The position numbers and the translations under genes are program-made. Under the pieces are notes generated by a model that was not told the DNA's origin, searched no databases, and was given only the letters and a program-made list of their open reading frames with translations. DNA of 64,000 nt from Caulobacteraceae bacterium (GTDB lineage: Bacteria; Pseudomonadota; Alphaproteobacteria; Caulobacterales; Aquidulcibacteraceae). This document shows positions 18,909 through 29,978 of the stretch, one piece after another. The stretch's first letter is position 1, and each line of letters opens with the position of its first letter. Where the stretch lies: positions 124,001 to 188,000 of the forward strand of contig JADJCG010000003.1 of NCBI GenBank assembly GCA_016703335.1. The letters are read 5' to 3'.

Positions 18909-19852
18909 TGATCCCGACGATTGAAGACGTGAAGGCCGCCGCCAAGCGGATCGAGGGCATTGCGGTGAAGACGCCGCTCATTCGTAACGACGTGTTGGAT
19001 GAGATCACCGGCGCGAAGGTTTGGGTGAAAGCTGAGAACTTGCAGCGCGGCGGCGCTTTCAAGATGCGCGGCGCGACGAATGCGATTTCGGCGCTGGCGC
19101 CTGAGGTGCGCGCCAAGGGCGTGATCGCGTTTTCGTCGGGCAATCATGCGATCGCGGTAGCGACGGCGTCGAAAATCTTCGGCATCAAGGCGACGATCGT
19201 GATGCCGGCGGATGCGCCGAAGATCAAACTCGACACCACGCGCAGCTTGGGCGCGACGGTGGTGACGTACGATCGCGTTGGCGAGAGCCGTGAAGAGATT
19301 GGCGCGCGGCTCGCGGCCGAGGGAGGTCTCTCCTTAATCAAACCTTTCGACGATCCGTTTGTGTTGGCGGGGCAGGGGACCGCCGGTTTGGAAATCGCGG
19401 AGCTGATTTCGCCGGACATCGTGTTCGTGCCGGCGAGTGGCGGTGGGCTGGCGACCGGCACGGCGTTGGCGTTGCCGAAGGCGCGCGTGTTTGCGGTGGA
19501 GCCGGAGGGGCATAACGATATTCAGCAGACGCTGGAGTCAGGCTCGATCAAGCGCAACGCGCCGGGCATTCGTTCGATTTGCGATGGCCTGCTCACCGAG
19601 CAGATGGGCGAGATCCCCTATGCGATCGCGCGTGAGCGGTTTGAGCGTGTGTTTGCGGTGTCGAACGAGGCGGTGCTGCGGGCGATGAAGTTTGCGTTCC
19701 AGCGTTTGAAGCTGGTGCTCGAGCCATCGGGTGCGGCCTCGCTGGCGGCGCTACTTGAGGGTGGCGCGGATGTGAGTGAGCAGACAGTGGCGATCATCGC
19801 CAGCGGCGGCAACGTGGACGTCGAGACGTTTGAGCGGGCGCTGGCGGCTTAG
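18908..19852 (+). CDS. Threonine/serine dehydratase, PLP-dependent
   Basis: 314-residue fold-type II PLP enzyme that deaminates threonine or serine, or racemises serine. The PLP lysine is in GGAFKMRGATN near residue 54, the phosphate-binding loop is ASGGGLATG near 178, and SSGNHAIAVA lies near 78. It lacks the C-terminal regulatory domain of biosynthetic IlvA, so a catabolic dehydratase or serine racemase is more likely. Translationally coupled to hrpB by start/stop overlap; its 3' end overlaps the slt gene by 4 bp. Confidence 0.9.
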   Translation: MIPTIEDVKAAAKRIEGIAVKTPLIRNDVLDEITGAKVWVKAENLQRGGAFKMRGATNAISALAPEVRAKGVIAFSSGNHAIAVATASKIFGIKATIVMPADAPKIKLDTTRSLGATVVTYDRVGESREEIGARLAAEGGLSLIKPFDDPFVLAGQGTAGLEIAELISPDIVFVPASGGGLATGTALALPKARVFAVEPEGHNDIQQTLESGSIKRNAPGIRSICDGLLTEQMGEIPYAIARERFERVFAVSNEAVLRAMKFAFQRLKLVLEPSGAASLAALLEGGADVSEQTVAIIASGGNVDVETFERALAA

Positions 19853-21890
19853 CCGCCCCGCTTCAGATCTTGCTCAAGTGTGATCGGCGTTGGGTGGCCG
19901 GCCAGGCGATAGCGATAGACCTGCAGGTTCTCGGTGACGCGTTGCACGTAGTTGCGCGTTTCAGAGAACGGGATGAGCTCGATCCAATCCACGACATCGA
20001 CGTTCGGCGAACGCGGGTCACCCCAATCGGCGATCCACTCGTTCGCGCGACTTGAGCCGGCGTTGTAGGACGCGATCGCCAGCACGTACGAGCCGTTGAA
20101 GTTGTTGACTAGGTCAGCGAGGTGCGCCGAGCCGAGCGTCATGTTGTATTGCGGATCGGTGGTGAGCGCGGCGCGCTCATACGTCATCCCCTCGCGGCGC
20201 GCTTGAAGGTGCGCCGTTGACGGAATGAGTTTCATCAGGCCGCGTGCGTTGGCGTTGGAGATAGCGCCCGCGTCGAATTCGCTTTCTTGACGGATGATCG
20301 CGAGCACCAGAGCTGGCTCGATGCGGCCTTGCGACTGCACCGTCGGCGGCAGATCGATCAGCGGGTAGGCCGAACTCACAGCGACGACGTTGCGGAAGAG
20401 CCCTGCTTTGGCGCTGCGCAGCGCCGTGCGGTGATAGCTCTGCTCGCGCGCCAGCTGCGACAGCAGCTCCATTTCCATCGGATCGTCGAGGGTGTCGTCG
20501 AGATAGAACGCGATCGACTCAAAGTCGCGCTGGCGCCGACTCCGGCCATGACGCGGAGCGCGCACGAGTTCGCGGTTGTTGAAGCGGGTGCGTGCGGCGT
20601 CGCTGACTTGCGCGGTCTCGGGAAGCGACAGCTCTGCCGTGCGGTTGCCGCGCGTGGCGGCGAGTTGGCCGTAATAGGTGAAGTTAAAGCGGGCGGCTTC
20701 GTTGAAGAGCCGCTCGGACTCGCGTTGTTGCCGAGCGCCCGCTGCGCTTCGGCGCGCCAATAGAGCGCGCGAGAGAGCGAAACCGGCGACGAGACGTTGT
20801 CAGCCAAGTGCGAGAAGTGTTCGGCGGCGCGTTGCGGATTGCTGAGATAGCGGAGGCTGATCCAGCCCGAGAGCCACTCGGCGTCGGCGAAGGATTCGCC
20901 GCTGGTCAGGCCGTGGTTGGAGACCAGTTGGTATGCCAGCTGGTAATTGCCGGCGCGCATGGCGCGCGGCACGTAGAGGCGGCGTTCCTTGAAGATGTCT
21001 GATCGCGCGGCGAGCGGCGCTGCGCGCGGGTCTATGCGCGCGGCCATCTGCATGGCGTCGACTGGCTGATCGGTACGGCGGCGATATTGGGCGCGGTCGA
21101 ACAGTAGGCCCGGATCGTCTTGGCGCGAAGCCGGCACCGCATCGATCGCAGCCTGCAGGCCGCGGCGTTGACGGGTTTGGACGGCGATGCGCGCTTGAGC
21201 GAGGGCGCGATCGGCCGGTGAGATGCGGGAGTAAAGACGCTGCGCGGCGGTGCGTTGGTCGCGCCAGAGCAGGCCCGCTACGCGTGCGGCGTGGTCGTCT
21301 TGCGTTAGCGCCGAGCTGAACTCTTGCAGCGCGCGGTCTTCGGTGGCGGTGGTCAGTGCATCGTCGCGCCAAGCCGCGCGCGCCATCTCATTGGCTTCGG
21401 AGCGTTGGCCGGCGTCGCGGAGCGCGATCGCGAGCGCGATGCGGCCGTCGCCGGTGATCGGGCCATTGTCTTGGCGCAGGAAGGCAATGCGGTCGGCCGG
21501 TGAAAGGGTGCTTTCAAAGATGGCCTGCTCGGCCCGCTGGCGCATGGAGGTGCGCCCCGGCCAGCCTTGCAGTTCATCGAGGGCCTGCTTGATGTCGTTG
21601 AAATAGAGCGGCGCTTCCGGGGCGGCGGCCCAGCGCCATTGCAGCATGTGACGGATCAGCGGATCGGTGGCGCTGTCGCGCAACGAGGCGACCGTGCCCC
21701 AGTCGCGGTTCTCGGCGGCGGCCATGCCGTCGCGCAGGCGCATGCGTTCGGCCGCCGACGGCATCGGCGCGATTTCCTGGGCGCTGGCTGGGGCCGGCGC
21801 GACCACGCGGGGGCCCATGACACCCGCAACGGCAATCACCCCGACGGCCGCAACCACCGCGCCAATACGGATCAATTTGGATCGGTCCAT
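19849..21890 (-). CDS. slt: Soluble lytic murein transglycosylase (frameshifted)
   Basis: Periplasmic enzyme that cleaves glycan strands to 1,6-anhydro muropeptides. Signal anchor at the N-terminus (LIRIGAVVAAVGVIAVAG), a long superhelical region, then the SLT domain: AIIRQESEFD with the catalytic Glu, ANARGLMKLIPSTA, YNMTLGSAHLADL, and ASYNAGSSRANEW. About 680 residues in all. The frame breaks near 20722: WRAEAQRALGNN passes into ESERLFNEAARFNFTYYGQLA; loss of one base or of two GC units fits. Divergent from dapA. Confidence 0.93.
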
Positions 21891-22007
21891 CCACCCGCCT
21901 CAAAACAAAACAGCACGCAGCCCGCAAAACCGGAGTTCGGCGGGCCGCTATTTAACCTCGCCTGACAGTGTGGCAGGAATCGCGCCAACTCCACCTCAAA
22001 GGTTGTT

Positions 22008-22885
22008 ATGCCGATGGTACATGGCTCGATTCCGGCGCTGATTACGCCATTTCGCCACGGAATCGTTGATGAACAGGCCTTTCAGGCGCTGGTGGCGCAC
22101 CAGATTGCCGAAGGTACACATGGCCTGGTTCCCTGCGGCACGACCGGCGAAAGCGTCACGCTGAGCACCCAAGAGCACGTCCGAGTTGTGGAAATGTGCG
22201 TTGAGGTGGCGGCGGGCAAAGTACCGGTCATTGCGGGTGCGGGATCAAATAATACCGCTCATGCGATCGAATTGGCGCAGCATGCGAAGCGCGTGGGCGC
22301 CGACGCGGTGCTTGTAGTTGCGCCATACTATAACAAGCCGAGCCCAGACGGGATTGTTCGCGCACTTCAAGGCGATCAACGATGCCGTCGATATTCCGAT
22401 TTATCTCTACAACGTGCCGGGGCGCACAGTGATCGACATGTCGGCGGAAACGGTTGGGCGTTTGGCGCAGCTGAAGAATGTGGTCGGCATCAAGGATGCG
22501 TCGAACGATCTTGCGCGCATCGCCAAGCATCGTGCGCTTGCGGGTGAGACGTTCATTCAGCTGTCCGGCGATGATCCGAACGCGATTGGCTTCAATGCGC
22601 ATGGCGGGCGCGGTTGCATTTCGGTGACGGCGAACGTGGCGCCGAAGTTGTGCGCAATTGCAGGAGGCGACGCTGCAGGGCGCTTTCGACGCCGCGCGTG
22701 CGATCGATGACAAGCTCTGGCCGCTGCACAAGGCGATGTTCTGTGAACCGTCGCCAGCGCCGGCGAAGTACGCCTGCTCGCTGCTTGGGCTGTGCACGGA
22801 TGAGGTGCGGTTGCCGATCGTGCCGTGCAGCGATGCGGCCAAAGCGCAGATCCGCTCTGCAATGACGCACGCAGGGCTTATCTAA
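22008..22885 (+). CDS. dapA: 4-hydroxy-tetrahydrodipicolinate synthase (two frameshifts)
   Basis: First committed step of lysine/diaminopimelate synthesis (pyruvate plus aspartate semialdehyde). About 293 residues. Motifs: CGTTGESVTLS, VIAGAGSNNT, VVAPYYNKPS, the YNVPGRT tyrosine, and the Schiff-base lysine in VVGIKDAS; the tail has PAPAKYACSLLGL. The frame changes near 22344 (an extra C restores KPSQTGLFAHFKAIND when removed) and near 22653 (a missing GC in a GCGCGC run; restored LCAQLQEATLQGAFDAARA). Followed six bases later by smpB. Confidence 0.95.
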
Positions 22886-22890
22886 GCGCC

Positions 22891-23361
22891 ATGGCAAAGA
22901 AAGCAGATCCTTCGCGCAAGCTCATTGCTGAGAACCGCCGCGCCCGCTTCGATTACATGATCGAGGATACGCTGGAGGCCGGCATCATCCTTGTCGGCAC
23001 TGAGGTGAAATCGCTGCGCGGAGGACGCGCGAATATCGCGGAGAGCTACGCCAGTACGGACAAGGGCGAGCTTTGGCTGATCAATGCGACGATCCCGGAA
23101 TACCCGCCGGCCGGGCAGTTCAATCACGAGCCGCGCCGGCCGCGAAGCTGTTGGTGCGCTAAGGAATTGAAAAAGCTGGCGAGCGCGGTGGAGCGTGAAG
23201 GCCGCACGCTTGCGCCGTTGGAGCTCTATTTCGACGACCGCGGCATTGCTAAGATCAAGATCGCCCTCGCCAAGGGCAAGAAGGCGCATGACAAACGCGA
23301 AGCCTCGAAGGATCGTGATTGGAAGCGTCAGCAAGGCAGGTTGTTGCGGGACAAGGGATGA
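22891..23361 (+). CDS. smpB: SsrA-binding protein SmpB
   Basis: 157-residue partner of tmRNA in rescue of stalled ribosomes. Seen: RKLIAENRRARFDYMIEDTLEAGIILVGTEVKSLRGGRANIAESYA, LYFDDRGIAKIKIALAKGKKAHDKR and the C-terminal DWKRQQGRLLR. In the middle, PRRPRSCWCAKELKKLAS replaces the expected PRRPRKLLLVR-AKEL type segment: a lost C near 23144 and a lost GC near 23157 cancel out, so the frame stays open but about five residues are wrong. Its stop overlaps the next start (ATGA). Confidence 0.95.
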   Translation: MAKKADPSRKLIAENRRARFDYMIEDTLEAGIILVGTEVKSLRGGRANIAESYASTDKGELWLINATIPEYPPAGQFNHEPRRPRSCWCAKELKKLASAVEREGRTLAPLELYFDDRGIAKIKIALAKGKKAHDKREASKDRDWKRQQGRLLRDKG

Positions 23362-24256
23362 GAGCTCTTATCGCGATTGCTCTGACCGCATGCCTAGGCG
23401 CGTGCATCCCGCCGGTGACGGCGGACAGTGTAGACCTTGCGTGCGAGCGCTGCGGGGCAGGCGCCGGACTATCGTTTGAGCCAATGCTCGCAGGTGATTT
23501 CGTTTCGCAGGCACGACACCTGAGCGGCGTGCCTCGGCGCTGATTATTCGCGGTTCGATCCGATCTACTCAGGGTGAGTATGCGCGCGCGTTGGCGGACT
23601 TGGGCCGTGCGCTGCGGCTCGATGCGGACAACGCACAAATCTATGTTGAGCGCGGCATCGTGCACCAAGCGCAAGGCGCCTATGAGATTGCGGTGCGCGA
23701 TTTCGACCGCGCGTTGGCGTTGCAGCCTGGCCTGCAATCGGCATTGCAACTGCGCGCTGAAGCGCTCGATGGCCGCGTCACGGCGTTCCGACAGCAATTG
23801 CAGTTTCTAAACGATCGGCTGACGCGCGCGCCGCGTGATGCGAATTTGCTGAACGAGCGGTGCTGGCTGCGTACCGTGAACAATGAAGATTTGGATGCGG
23901 CGCTGGCGGATTGCAATCAGTCGCTCGTCGTTACGCCGAATGATGCGAACGTGCACGATAGCCGAGGGCTTACGTACTTTAAGCGCGGCGACTACACGGC
24001 ATCGTTGGCGGACTACGAGACGGCAGTGCGCATCGAGCCGGAACGCGGGCATTTCCTGTATGGACGCGGGCTCGCGCGTCTAGGTTTGGGTCAAACTGCT
24101 GAGGGCAACGCTGATTTGGCGCGTGCAGAACAGTTGGAGCCAGGCGTGACGCGGCAATATCGCGAGTACAATATCACGATGCCGGGGGCCGAGAGCGAGG
24201 CGCAAGCCCAGTCCGAACCAGCCAAGCCCGAGACGGAAACGCCATCCGCGGACTAG
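23358..24256 (+). CDS. TPR-repeat lipoprotein (frameshifted)
   Basis: About 300 residues. The N-terminus MRALIAIALTACLGAC is a lipoprotein signal (lipobox LGAC). After a one-base loss near 23532 the second frame gives ALIIRGSIRSTQGEYARALADLGRALRLDADNA and at least four further tetratricopeptide repeats, ending in an Ala/Glu/Pro-rich tail. TPR lipoproteins scaffold envelope protein complexes; the exact role here is unknown. Start overlaps the smpB stop, but no functional link to smpB is implied. Confidence 0.8.
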
Positions 24257-24263
24257 CGCGCGT

Positions 24264-24905
24264 TTAAGCGAAGGCGAGGTCTTTCGCGCGCGCCATGACG
24301 GTTTCGAACATCTCAGTCGTGAGACGCCGCGTCTGCGTGTTGTAGCGCGAGCAATGATAGCTTGAGACGAGCATGCGCCCGTCGGGCAATTGGGTTTCGA
24401 CCGCGTGACCGAATTTCGAGAAGGTTGGCTTCAGGCCGTGCGCCCGCAGCACGCTTTCGTGCGCGATTGAACCAAGCGCCAGCATTGCGCGCATCGTCGG
24501 CAGCGCTTCGATGCGGGACGAGAAACGGGCGGCAGGTCGCGATCTCGGCGGGTGTCGGTTTGTTTTCAGGCGGCGCGCAACGCACGGCGTTGGTGATCAT
24601 CGCGCCCTTCAAGGTGAAGCCATCTTTGGGGTCGGCGCGGTACTCCCCTTCCGCGAGGCCGAGTTCTTCAGCGTGCCGTAGAGGAGGTCGCCGGCGTAAT
24701 CGCCGGTGAACGGGCGGCCGGTGCGGTTCGCGCCCATGCGGCCGGGCGCGAGGCCGATGATGAGGAGGCGCGCTTTGGCGTCGCCGAACGAGGGCGCAGC
24801 GCCGTTGAACCAGGTGGGCTCGGCGCGCTTGTTGTCTTCGCGATAGGCGACGAGGCGTGGACAGAGCGGGCAGTCCTTCGGCGCTTCGGGCGGAGTTTTG
24901 CTCAC
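24264..24905 (-). CDS. Uracil-DNA glycosylase, family 5 (UDGb) (two frameshifts)
   Basis: Base-excision repair enzyme that removes uracil from DNA. GTG at 24905 gives SKTPPEAPKDCPLCPRLVAYRE, the first two Cys of a likely 4Fe-4S cluster, then LLIIGLAPGRMGANRTGRPF (motif A) and GDLLYGTLK. After a one-base loss near 24663: ITNAVRCAPPENKPTPAEIATCRPFL with the other Cys. After a lost CG near 24514: LALGSIAHESVL and the motif SSYHCSRYNTQTRRLT, which fits family 5 better than family 4. Divergent from folK. Confidence 0.9.
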
Positions 24906-24970
24906 CTGTTTTCGTCTTCGTCTGCTAGGGATCAGCGCCGGTCCATAACGCATGGCGAGGATTTGGGCGA

Positions 24971-25498
24971 ATGACGCGCGCGTTTGTGGCTCTGGGCGCC
25001 AACATGCCGTTCGAAGGCGTGCAGGGGCCTGAGCTATTGGCGAAGGCCGTTGCTGCGTTGGGAGATGCGGGGTTGGCCCCGCTCGCGCTGTCGGGTGTCT
25101 GGCAGACCGAGGCGTGGCCGCGTGGGACCGAGCAGCCGGACTATTTCAATGCGGTTGTGGCAGTGGACGCGGGCGGGCGAACCCCGCCTCAACTTTTCGA
25201 GCTGTTGGTGGAAATCGAGCGCCGCTTCGGTCGTGAGCGGCGTGAGCGCTGGGCGTCGCGGACGCTTGATCTCGACATTCTCGATGTGGAAGGGCTGAGC
25301 GGAGAGTTCGACGGCATCGCCCTGCCGCATCCGCGCATGCACGAGCGGGCCTTTGTCCTGGCCCCGCTGGCTGAAATTGCTCCCGACTGGCGCCATCCGG
25401 ACAGCGGGGGGACGGCGGCTGAGATGCTGGCGACGCTACCGGAGGATTATGGCTATCGCCGCATTGGTGATCTTTCCTCGGCTTCGGCGGTCGGCTAA
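24971..25498 (+). CDS. folK: Dihydropterin pyrophosphokinase (HPPK)
   Basis: 175-residue enzyme that pyrophosphorylates 6-hydroxymethyl-dihydropterin in folate synthesis. Seen: FVALGANMPF at the N-terminus, VWQTEAWP, QPDYFNAVVAVD, ERWASRTLDLDIL and the family signature LPHPRMHERAFVLAPLAEI. Start ATG 24971. It lies alone in this pathway here and faces away from the glycosylase gene; rpoZ follows after 84 nt. Confidence 0.96.
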   Translation: MTRAFVALGANMPFEGVQGPELLAKAVAALGDAGLAPLALSGVWQTEAWPRGTEQPDYFNAVVAVDAGGRTPPQLFELLVEIERRFGRERRERWASRTLDLDILDVEGLSGEFDGIALPHPRMHERAFVLAPLAEIAPDWRHPDSGGTAAEMLATLPEDYGYRRIGDLSSASAVG

Positions 25499-25582
25499 CA
25501 CCCTTGCCGCATTGCGAAATACCGCGAGCCCCACTAGGTTGGGTCTCGTTCCGACCCTTTTTGACCCTGAGGAAGCACGCCC

Positions 25583-25933
25583 TTGGCTCGCGTAACCGTC
25601 GAAGATTGCGTAGAAAAAATTCCAAACCGGTTCTCGCTGGTGCTCCTGGCCGCGCACCGCGCGCGCAACATTTCTTCGGGTGCGGAACCCCTGGTCGATC
25701 GCGATCGCGATAAGGATCCGGTCGTCTCTCTTCGCGAGATCGGCGATGGCGCGATCACCCCGGAAGAGCTCCGCGACAGCTACGTGATGCTCTACCAGGA
25801 CGTGCAGCCGGCTGCTGCTGCCGAAGAAGAGCAGGATCGCCTGGCGATCGCCGCCCCGGTCGACACCAGCGAAGACGACGTTCTGCGTGCGCTTCAGCAA
25901 GAGGCTGAGGCTCAACGCGACGAGCGGTACTGA
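25583..25933 (+). CDS. rpoZ: RNA polymerase omega subunit
   Basis: 116-residue omega subunit, which helps RNA polymerase assembly and (p)ppGpp binding. MARVTVEDCVEKIPNRFSLVLLAAHRARNI is the family signature; GAEPLVDRDRDKDPVVSLREI follows, then an acidic C-terminal tail. The start is a TTG at 25583, preceded by AGGA; no ATG or GTG gives the expected N-terminus. It lies five bases before the rsh start, a common pairing of omega with the (p)ppGpp enzyme. Confidence 0.96.
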   Translation: MARVTVEDCVEKIPNRFSLVLLAAHRARNISSGAEPLVDRDRDKDPVVSLREIGDGAITPEELRDSYVMLYQDVQPAAAAEEEQDRLAIAAPVDTSEDDVLRALQQEAEAQRDERY

Positions 25934-25937
25934 TCCC

Positions 25938-28176
25938 ATGTCAGGCGGTGACGGAGTCGCCGCCAAAGACCCGGCCAGCCAAATAGCGGCAGGCACGGGC
26001 GCGACCCCACGCAAAAACTATCTCCGCCAGTTCGAACTGGTGGAGCGCGTGCGCGACTATGATCCGTCAGTCGATGAGAACCTGATCAACCGCGCGTACG
26101 TGTACGCAACGGCTAAGCACGGCGGCCAGAAGCGTCATTCAGGCGATCCGTATTTCGCGCACCCGATCCAAGTCGCCGGCATTCTCACCGAGTACAAACT
26201 CGACGCGGCGACGATCGTGGCGGGGCTGCTGCACGACACGATCGAAGATACGGATGCGACACGCGATGAGATCGTGAAGCTCTTTGGTGAACCGATCGCC
26301 GATCTCGTCGAAGGCGTGACGAAGCTTTCGCAACTCGAAATTCAAAGCGAAGAGAACAAGCAGGCGCAGAACCTGCAGAAGTTCATTCTCGCGATGTCGA
26401 AAGACGTGCGCGTGCTGATCGTGAAGCTGGCGGACCGGCTGCACAACATGCGCACGCTCAGTCACATCCCAAAGCCCGAGAAGCGCCGCCGCATCGCGCT
26501 GGAAACGCTCGAAATCTACGGCCCGCTCGCACGCCGCATCGGCATGGAGAAAATGGCGCGCGAATTGGAAGGGCTCTCCTTCCACGAAGCGTTTCCGGAC
26601 ATGGAAGCGACGATCAACGCCCGCCTAGCCACGCTGCGCGTTGAAAAGGGCGCGAACGTCGCGATTATTGTTCAGACGATCATGGAAGTGTTCGAGTTCG
26701 CGGGCATTGATGCGCGCGTCTATGGCCGTGAAAAGCAGGTCTATTCGATCTGGCGCAAGCTGCAGCGCAAGAGCATCGAGTTCTCACGATCTTGCTGACG
26801 TCTATGCGTTCCGCGTGATCGTGAACAATCCGGATGATTGCTATCGCGCGCTTGGACTGGTGCACCAAACCTGGCGCTGTGTGCCGGATCAGCTCGAAGA
26901 TTTTATCTCCAACCCAAAGCCCAACGGCTATCGCTCGATCCACACCACGGTGATCGGACCGGGCAATGTGCGCGTTGAGATTCAAATCCGTACTGAAGAT
27001 ATGGATCGGATCGCCGAGAACGGTGTTGCCGCGCACTGGCGCTACAAGAACGAGTCCTACGGCTTTGACGAAGAGACGGCAGCGAATGCTGGTCTCGATG
27101 CGCGCGAAGCGACACGCTCATTGCTTGAGATTGCGGAGCATGGCGGCGAAGCGGGCGAATTCCTCGAGCACGCGAAGCTCGAAATGTATTCCGATCACGT
27201 GTTTGCCTTCACGCCGAAGGGCACGCTGATCCCGCTGCCGCAAGGCGCGACGCCGTTGGATTTTGCGTACGCGGTTCACTCGGGCGTTGGCGATCGTTGT
27301 ACGGGCGCGAAGATCAACGGCGTTGAGAAGCCGCTTCGGACGGTGCTGCGCAATGGCGACGTCGTTGAGATTCTGACCGGCGATCGCGTGGCGCCTGTGC
27401 CGGGCTACGAAGCGTTGACGAAGACGGGCCGCGCGAAGGCCGCTCAGCGCCGTCTCGATCGTCATGCAAAACGCGATGAATTCGAGCGCTTGGGCCGCGA
27501 TCTCGTGGCACATGCGCTGCACCGTTACGGCCATCAACTTGCGGAAACGGCGTTGAAGCAAGCGGCGGAAACTCTGGGCAAGCACGATGAGGAAGAGCTT
27601 TTCATCGCCGTTGGCGAAGGCCTGATCAAAGCCAGCGCGGTTGCGGTTGCGGCGTTCCCTGGGCTCAAAGAAAAAGTCCGCAAGGATGAAGGCCGCCGGC
27701 CGATGGAGCTGGAGAAAGCCAAGCTCTACGTGCGCGGCAGCGATCTGACGCCTGGTGTGGCGTTGCATTTTGCTGAGTGCTGCACCCCCATTCCGGGCGA
27801 TCGCATTATCGGCGTGCAGACGCCGGGCAAAGGCATCGTCATCCACACCATCGATTGCGAAACGCTGGCTTCTCTTGAAGACAGCGGCGGCGAGTGGATT
27901 GACCTCGCATGGACGCCGACTGCGTTGAACAAAACGCTCGCCGTTGGCCGCATCGTTGCGACGGTTGAGAACAAGCGCGGTGTTCTAGCGGAGCTGTGCA
28001 GCATCATCGCCGAAAACCAGGGCGACATTCTCAATTTGCGTTTGGCGACGCGCACGGTCGATTTCTTCGACATGATCTTCGACATCGAAGTCGCCGACGC
28101 GCGCCACCTCGTGAACATTCTCGCGGCGATGCGCGCGAGCAAATCGGTGAAAGAGGCCGAACGCGTCAAGGGTTAG
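25938..28176 (+). CDS. Bifunctional (p)ppGpp synthetase/hydrolase (frameshifted)
   Basis: RelA/SpoT-homologue (Rsh), about 746 residues, controlling the stringent response. HD hydrolase domain with HAKHGGQKRHSG-like start and LLHDTIEDT near residue 98; synthetase domain with YGREKQVYSIWRKL, VYAFRVIV and GYRSIHTTVIG; TGS domain with FTPKGTLIPLPQGATPLDFAYAVHS; and a C-terminal ACT domain. The frame breaks near 26785: restoring CG or GC gives SIEFSHDLADVYAFRVIV. Alphaproteobacteria usually have one such enzyme with both activities, consistent with the intact HD residues. Downstream of rpoZ. Confidence 0.95.
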
Positions 28177-28197
28177 TCAGCCAATTGGGGGAGCGGC

Positions 28198-29969
28198 ATG
28201 ACGACGACGACAACGACCACAACGACTGACCAAGAAGCGCTGCCGGCTTGGCTGGGCTGGGTGCGGCTGGCGATTGGTTTGGCGCAGGGCTTGGCGTTCT
28301 ACCTGATCACGGATCATCAGGACGTATTTAGCGACGACGTTAGGACGGCGTTGCTGACGACGATCGTTTTTGTGCCGGTGCTGGTAGTCGGTGGACTTGG
28401 TGCGTTTCGGTTGACCACGCTGGTGCGTGGATCGCGGTTGCGACGCTGATCGCAGCGGGATTGAGCTGGTACGAAGTCTCGCGCCTCGGCGGCGAGAACC
28501 GCTACAGCGGTGGGCCGCAGGCGGTTTATTTCGTTGTTCCGGTGCTTTTGTTCGTTGGGCATCACCTCGTCCAAGCAGCGGACGAAGCGCGGCGCTGGTT
28601 CTCGCCGTACGAACGCTATTTCGATCTAGGTTGGCGACACGGCGCGCAATTGTTGCTCGCCATTTTGTTCACGGGCGCGTTCTGGGCGGTGCTCGGTCTT
28701 GGCGCATCGCTGTTCAATCTCATTGGCATCACTTTCCTGATGGAGTTGATCCAGAAGGGCTGGTTCGCGATGCCGGCGACGTGCGGTGTGTTCGCGGCGG
28801 CCATTCATCTGACTGATTTGCGCTCGGGCCTTGTGCGCGGCGCGCGTGCTTTGGGTTTGGTTCTGCTCTCATGGCTGTTGCCAGCGATGGCGGGGCTTGC
28901 GGCGGCGTTTTTTGTGGCGTTGCCGTTCGCTGGGCTTGAGCCGCTTTGGGCGACGCGCGCGGCGACGACTATCTTGCTCAGCGCGGCGGGCGTGCTCGTG
29001 GTGCTGATCAACGCCGCGTACCAGGACGGCGTGCACACGCCGGGTGGCATTTTGCGCTGGTCGGCGCGTGTGGCTGCGGTGCTGATGACGCCGCTCGCGG
29101 CTTTGGCGGCGTACGCGCTTTACCTGCGCATCGATCAATATGGTCTGACGCCAGATCGAATCTATGCAACCGCGGTGCTGACTATCGGCATCTGCTACGC
29201 CATCTCGTACGCGATCGGTGCGTTCTCGCCGCGTTGGATGAAGCCGCTCGAGGCGGGTAACATTGCTTCGGCGTTTGCGGTGATCCTGGTCGCGCTGGCG
29301 TTGTTTTCGCCGATCGCTGATCCGGCGCGGCTTTCGGTGAACGACCAGATGCGCCGCTTCCGCGCTGGCATCACATCGCCGGAACAGCTCGATCTTACGT
29401 TCTTGCGCTTTGAAGGCGCGCGCTACGGGCGAGAGGCGCTGCGTGCGCTAGCGGCAGACCAATCGACGGAGCAAGCGCGGGCGTTGAGCGCACGGGTCGA
29501 AACAGCGCTTGCTGCGCATGCGCCCTATGAACTGGCGCCAGATTTCAATGGCGCCGAGCCACGGGCGTTTCTCGCGATGCGGCCTGAGACAACGCCGATG
29601 CCTGAGGGGCTCGCAGATGTGCTTAACCGAGTTACGGTCGGGATGTGCACGGAGGAACGGCCGTGCAGCGTCTTGTTGCGTGACGTGAACGGCGACGGCG
29701 TTGATGAGGCGCTGGTTGGGTCCGAATATGTGATGTGGATTTACGCGCGTTCCGGCGATGAGTGGCGCCAGGTGGGGACGGTGCAGTTCCGCGACGGCCC
29801 AACACCTGAATTGGCCGAGGCGATACGTTCGGGCGATGTGCAGGTTGTGCCGGCGTTGATAGGCGATCTGGTCATCGACGGACGGCGGGTGGCGGTTACG
29901 CCCGAATACGGCGTAAACGATTGGCCGGCGCCGCGTGCAGCGGATGACGCGCCGGCTCCGTCACGCTAA
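28198..29969 (+). CDS. DUF4153-like integral membrane protein (frameshifted)
   Basis: About 590 residues with eleven or more hydrophobic segments in the first two thirds, resembling DUF4153 proteins of unknown function. The start is followed by nine ACN codons (nine Thr). The C-terminal third is soluble and contains LLRDVNGDGVDEALVGS, like a calcium-binding or FG-GAP-type loop. One base is lost near 28424: restoring G gives TTLVAWIAVATLIAAGLSWYEV, joining two membrane segments. pyrE follows after nine bases, but no functional link is evident. Confidence 0.75.
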
Positions 29970-29978
29970 GAAGCGCGC

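Noticed and set aside
21962..21978. Imperfect palindrome CCTGACAGTGTGGCAGG between slt and dapA
   Set aside because: Interrupted arms of only six pairs; not distinguishable from chance.
22008..22885. dapA as a true pseudogene
   Set aside because: All catalytic residues are kept on both sides of both breaks and the gene is normally essential.
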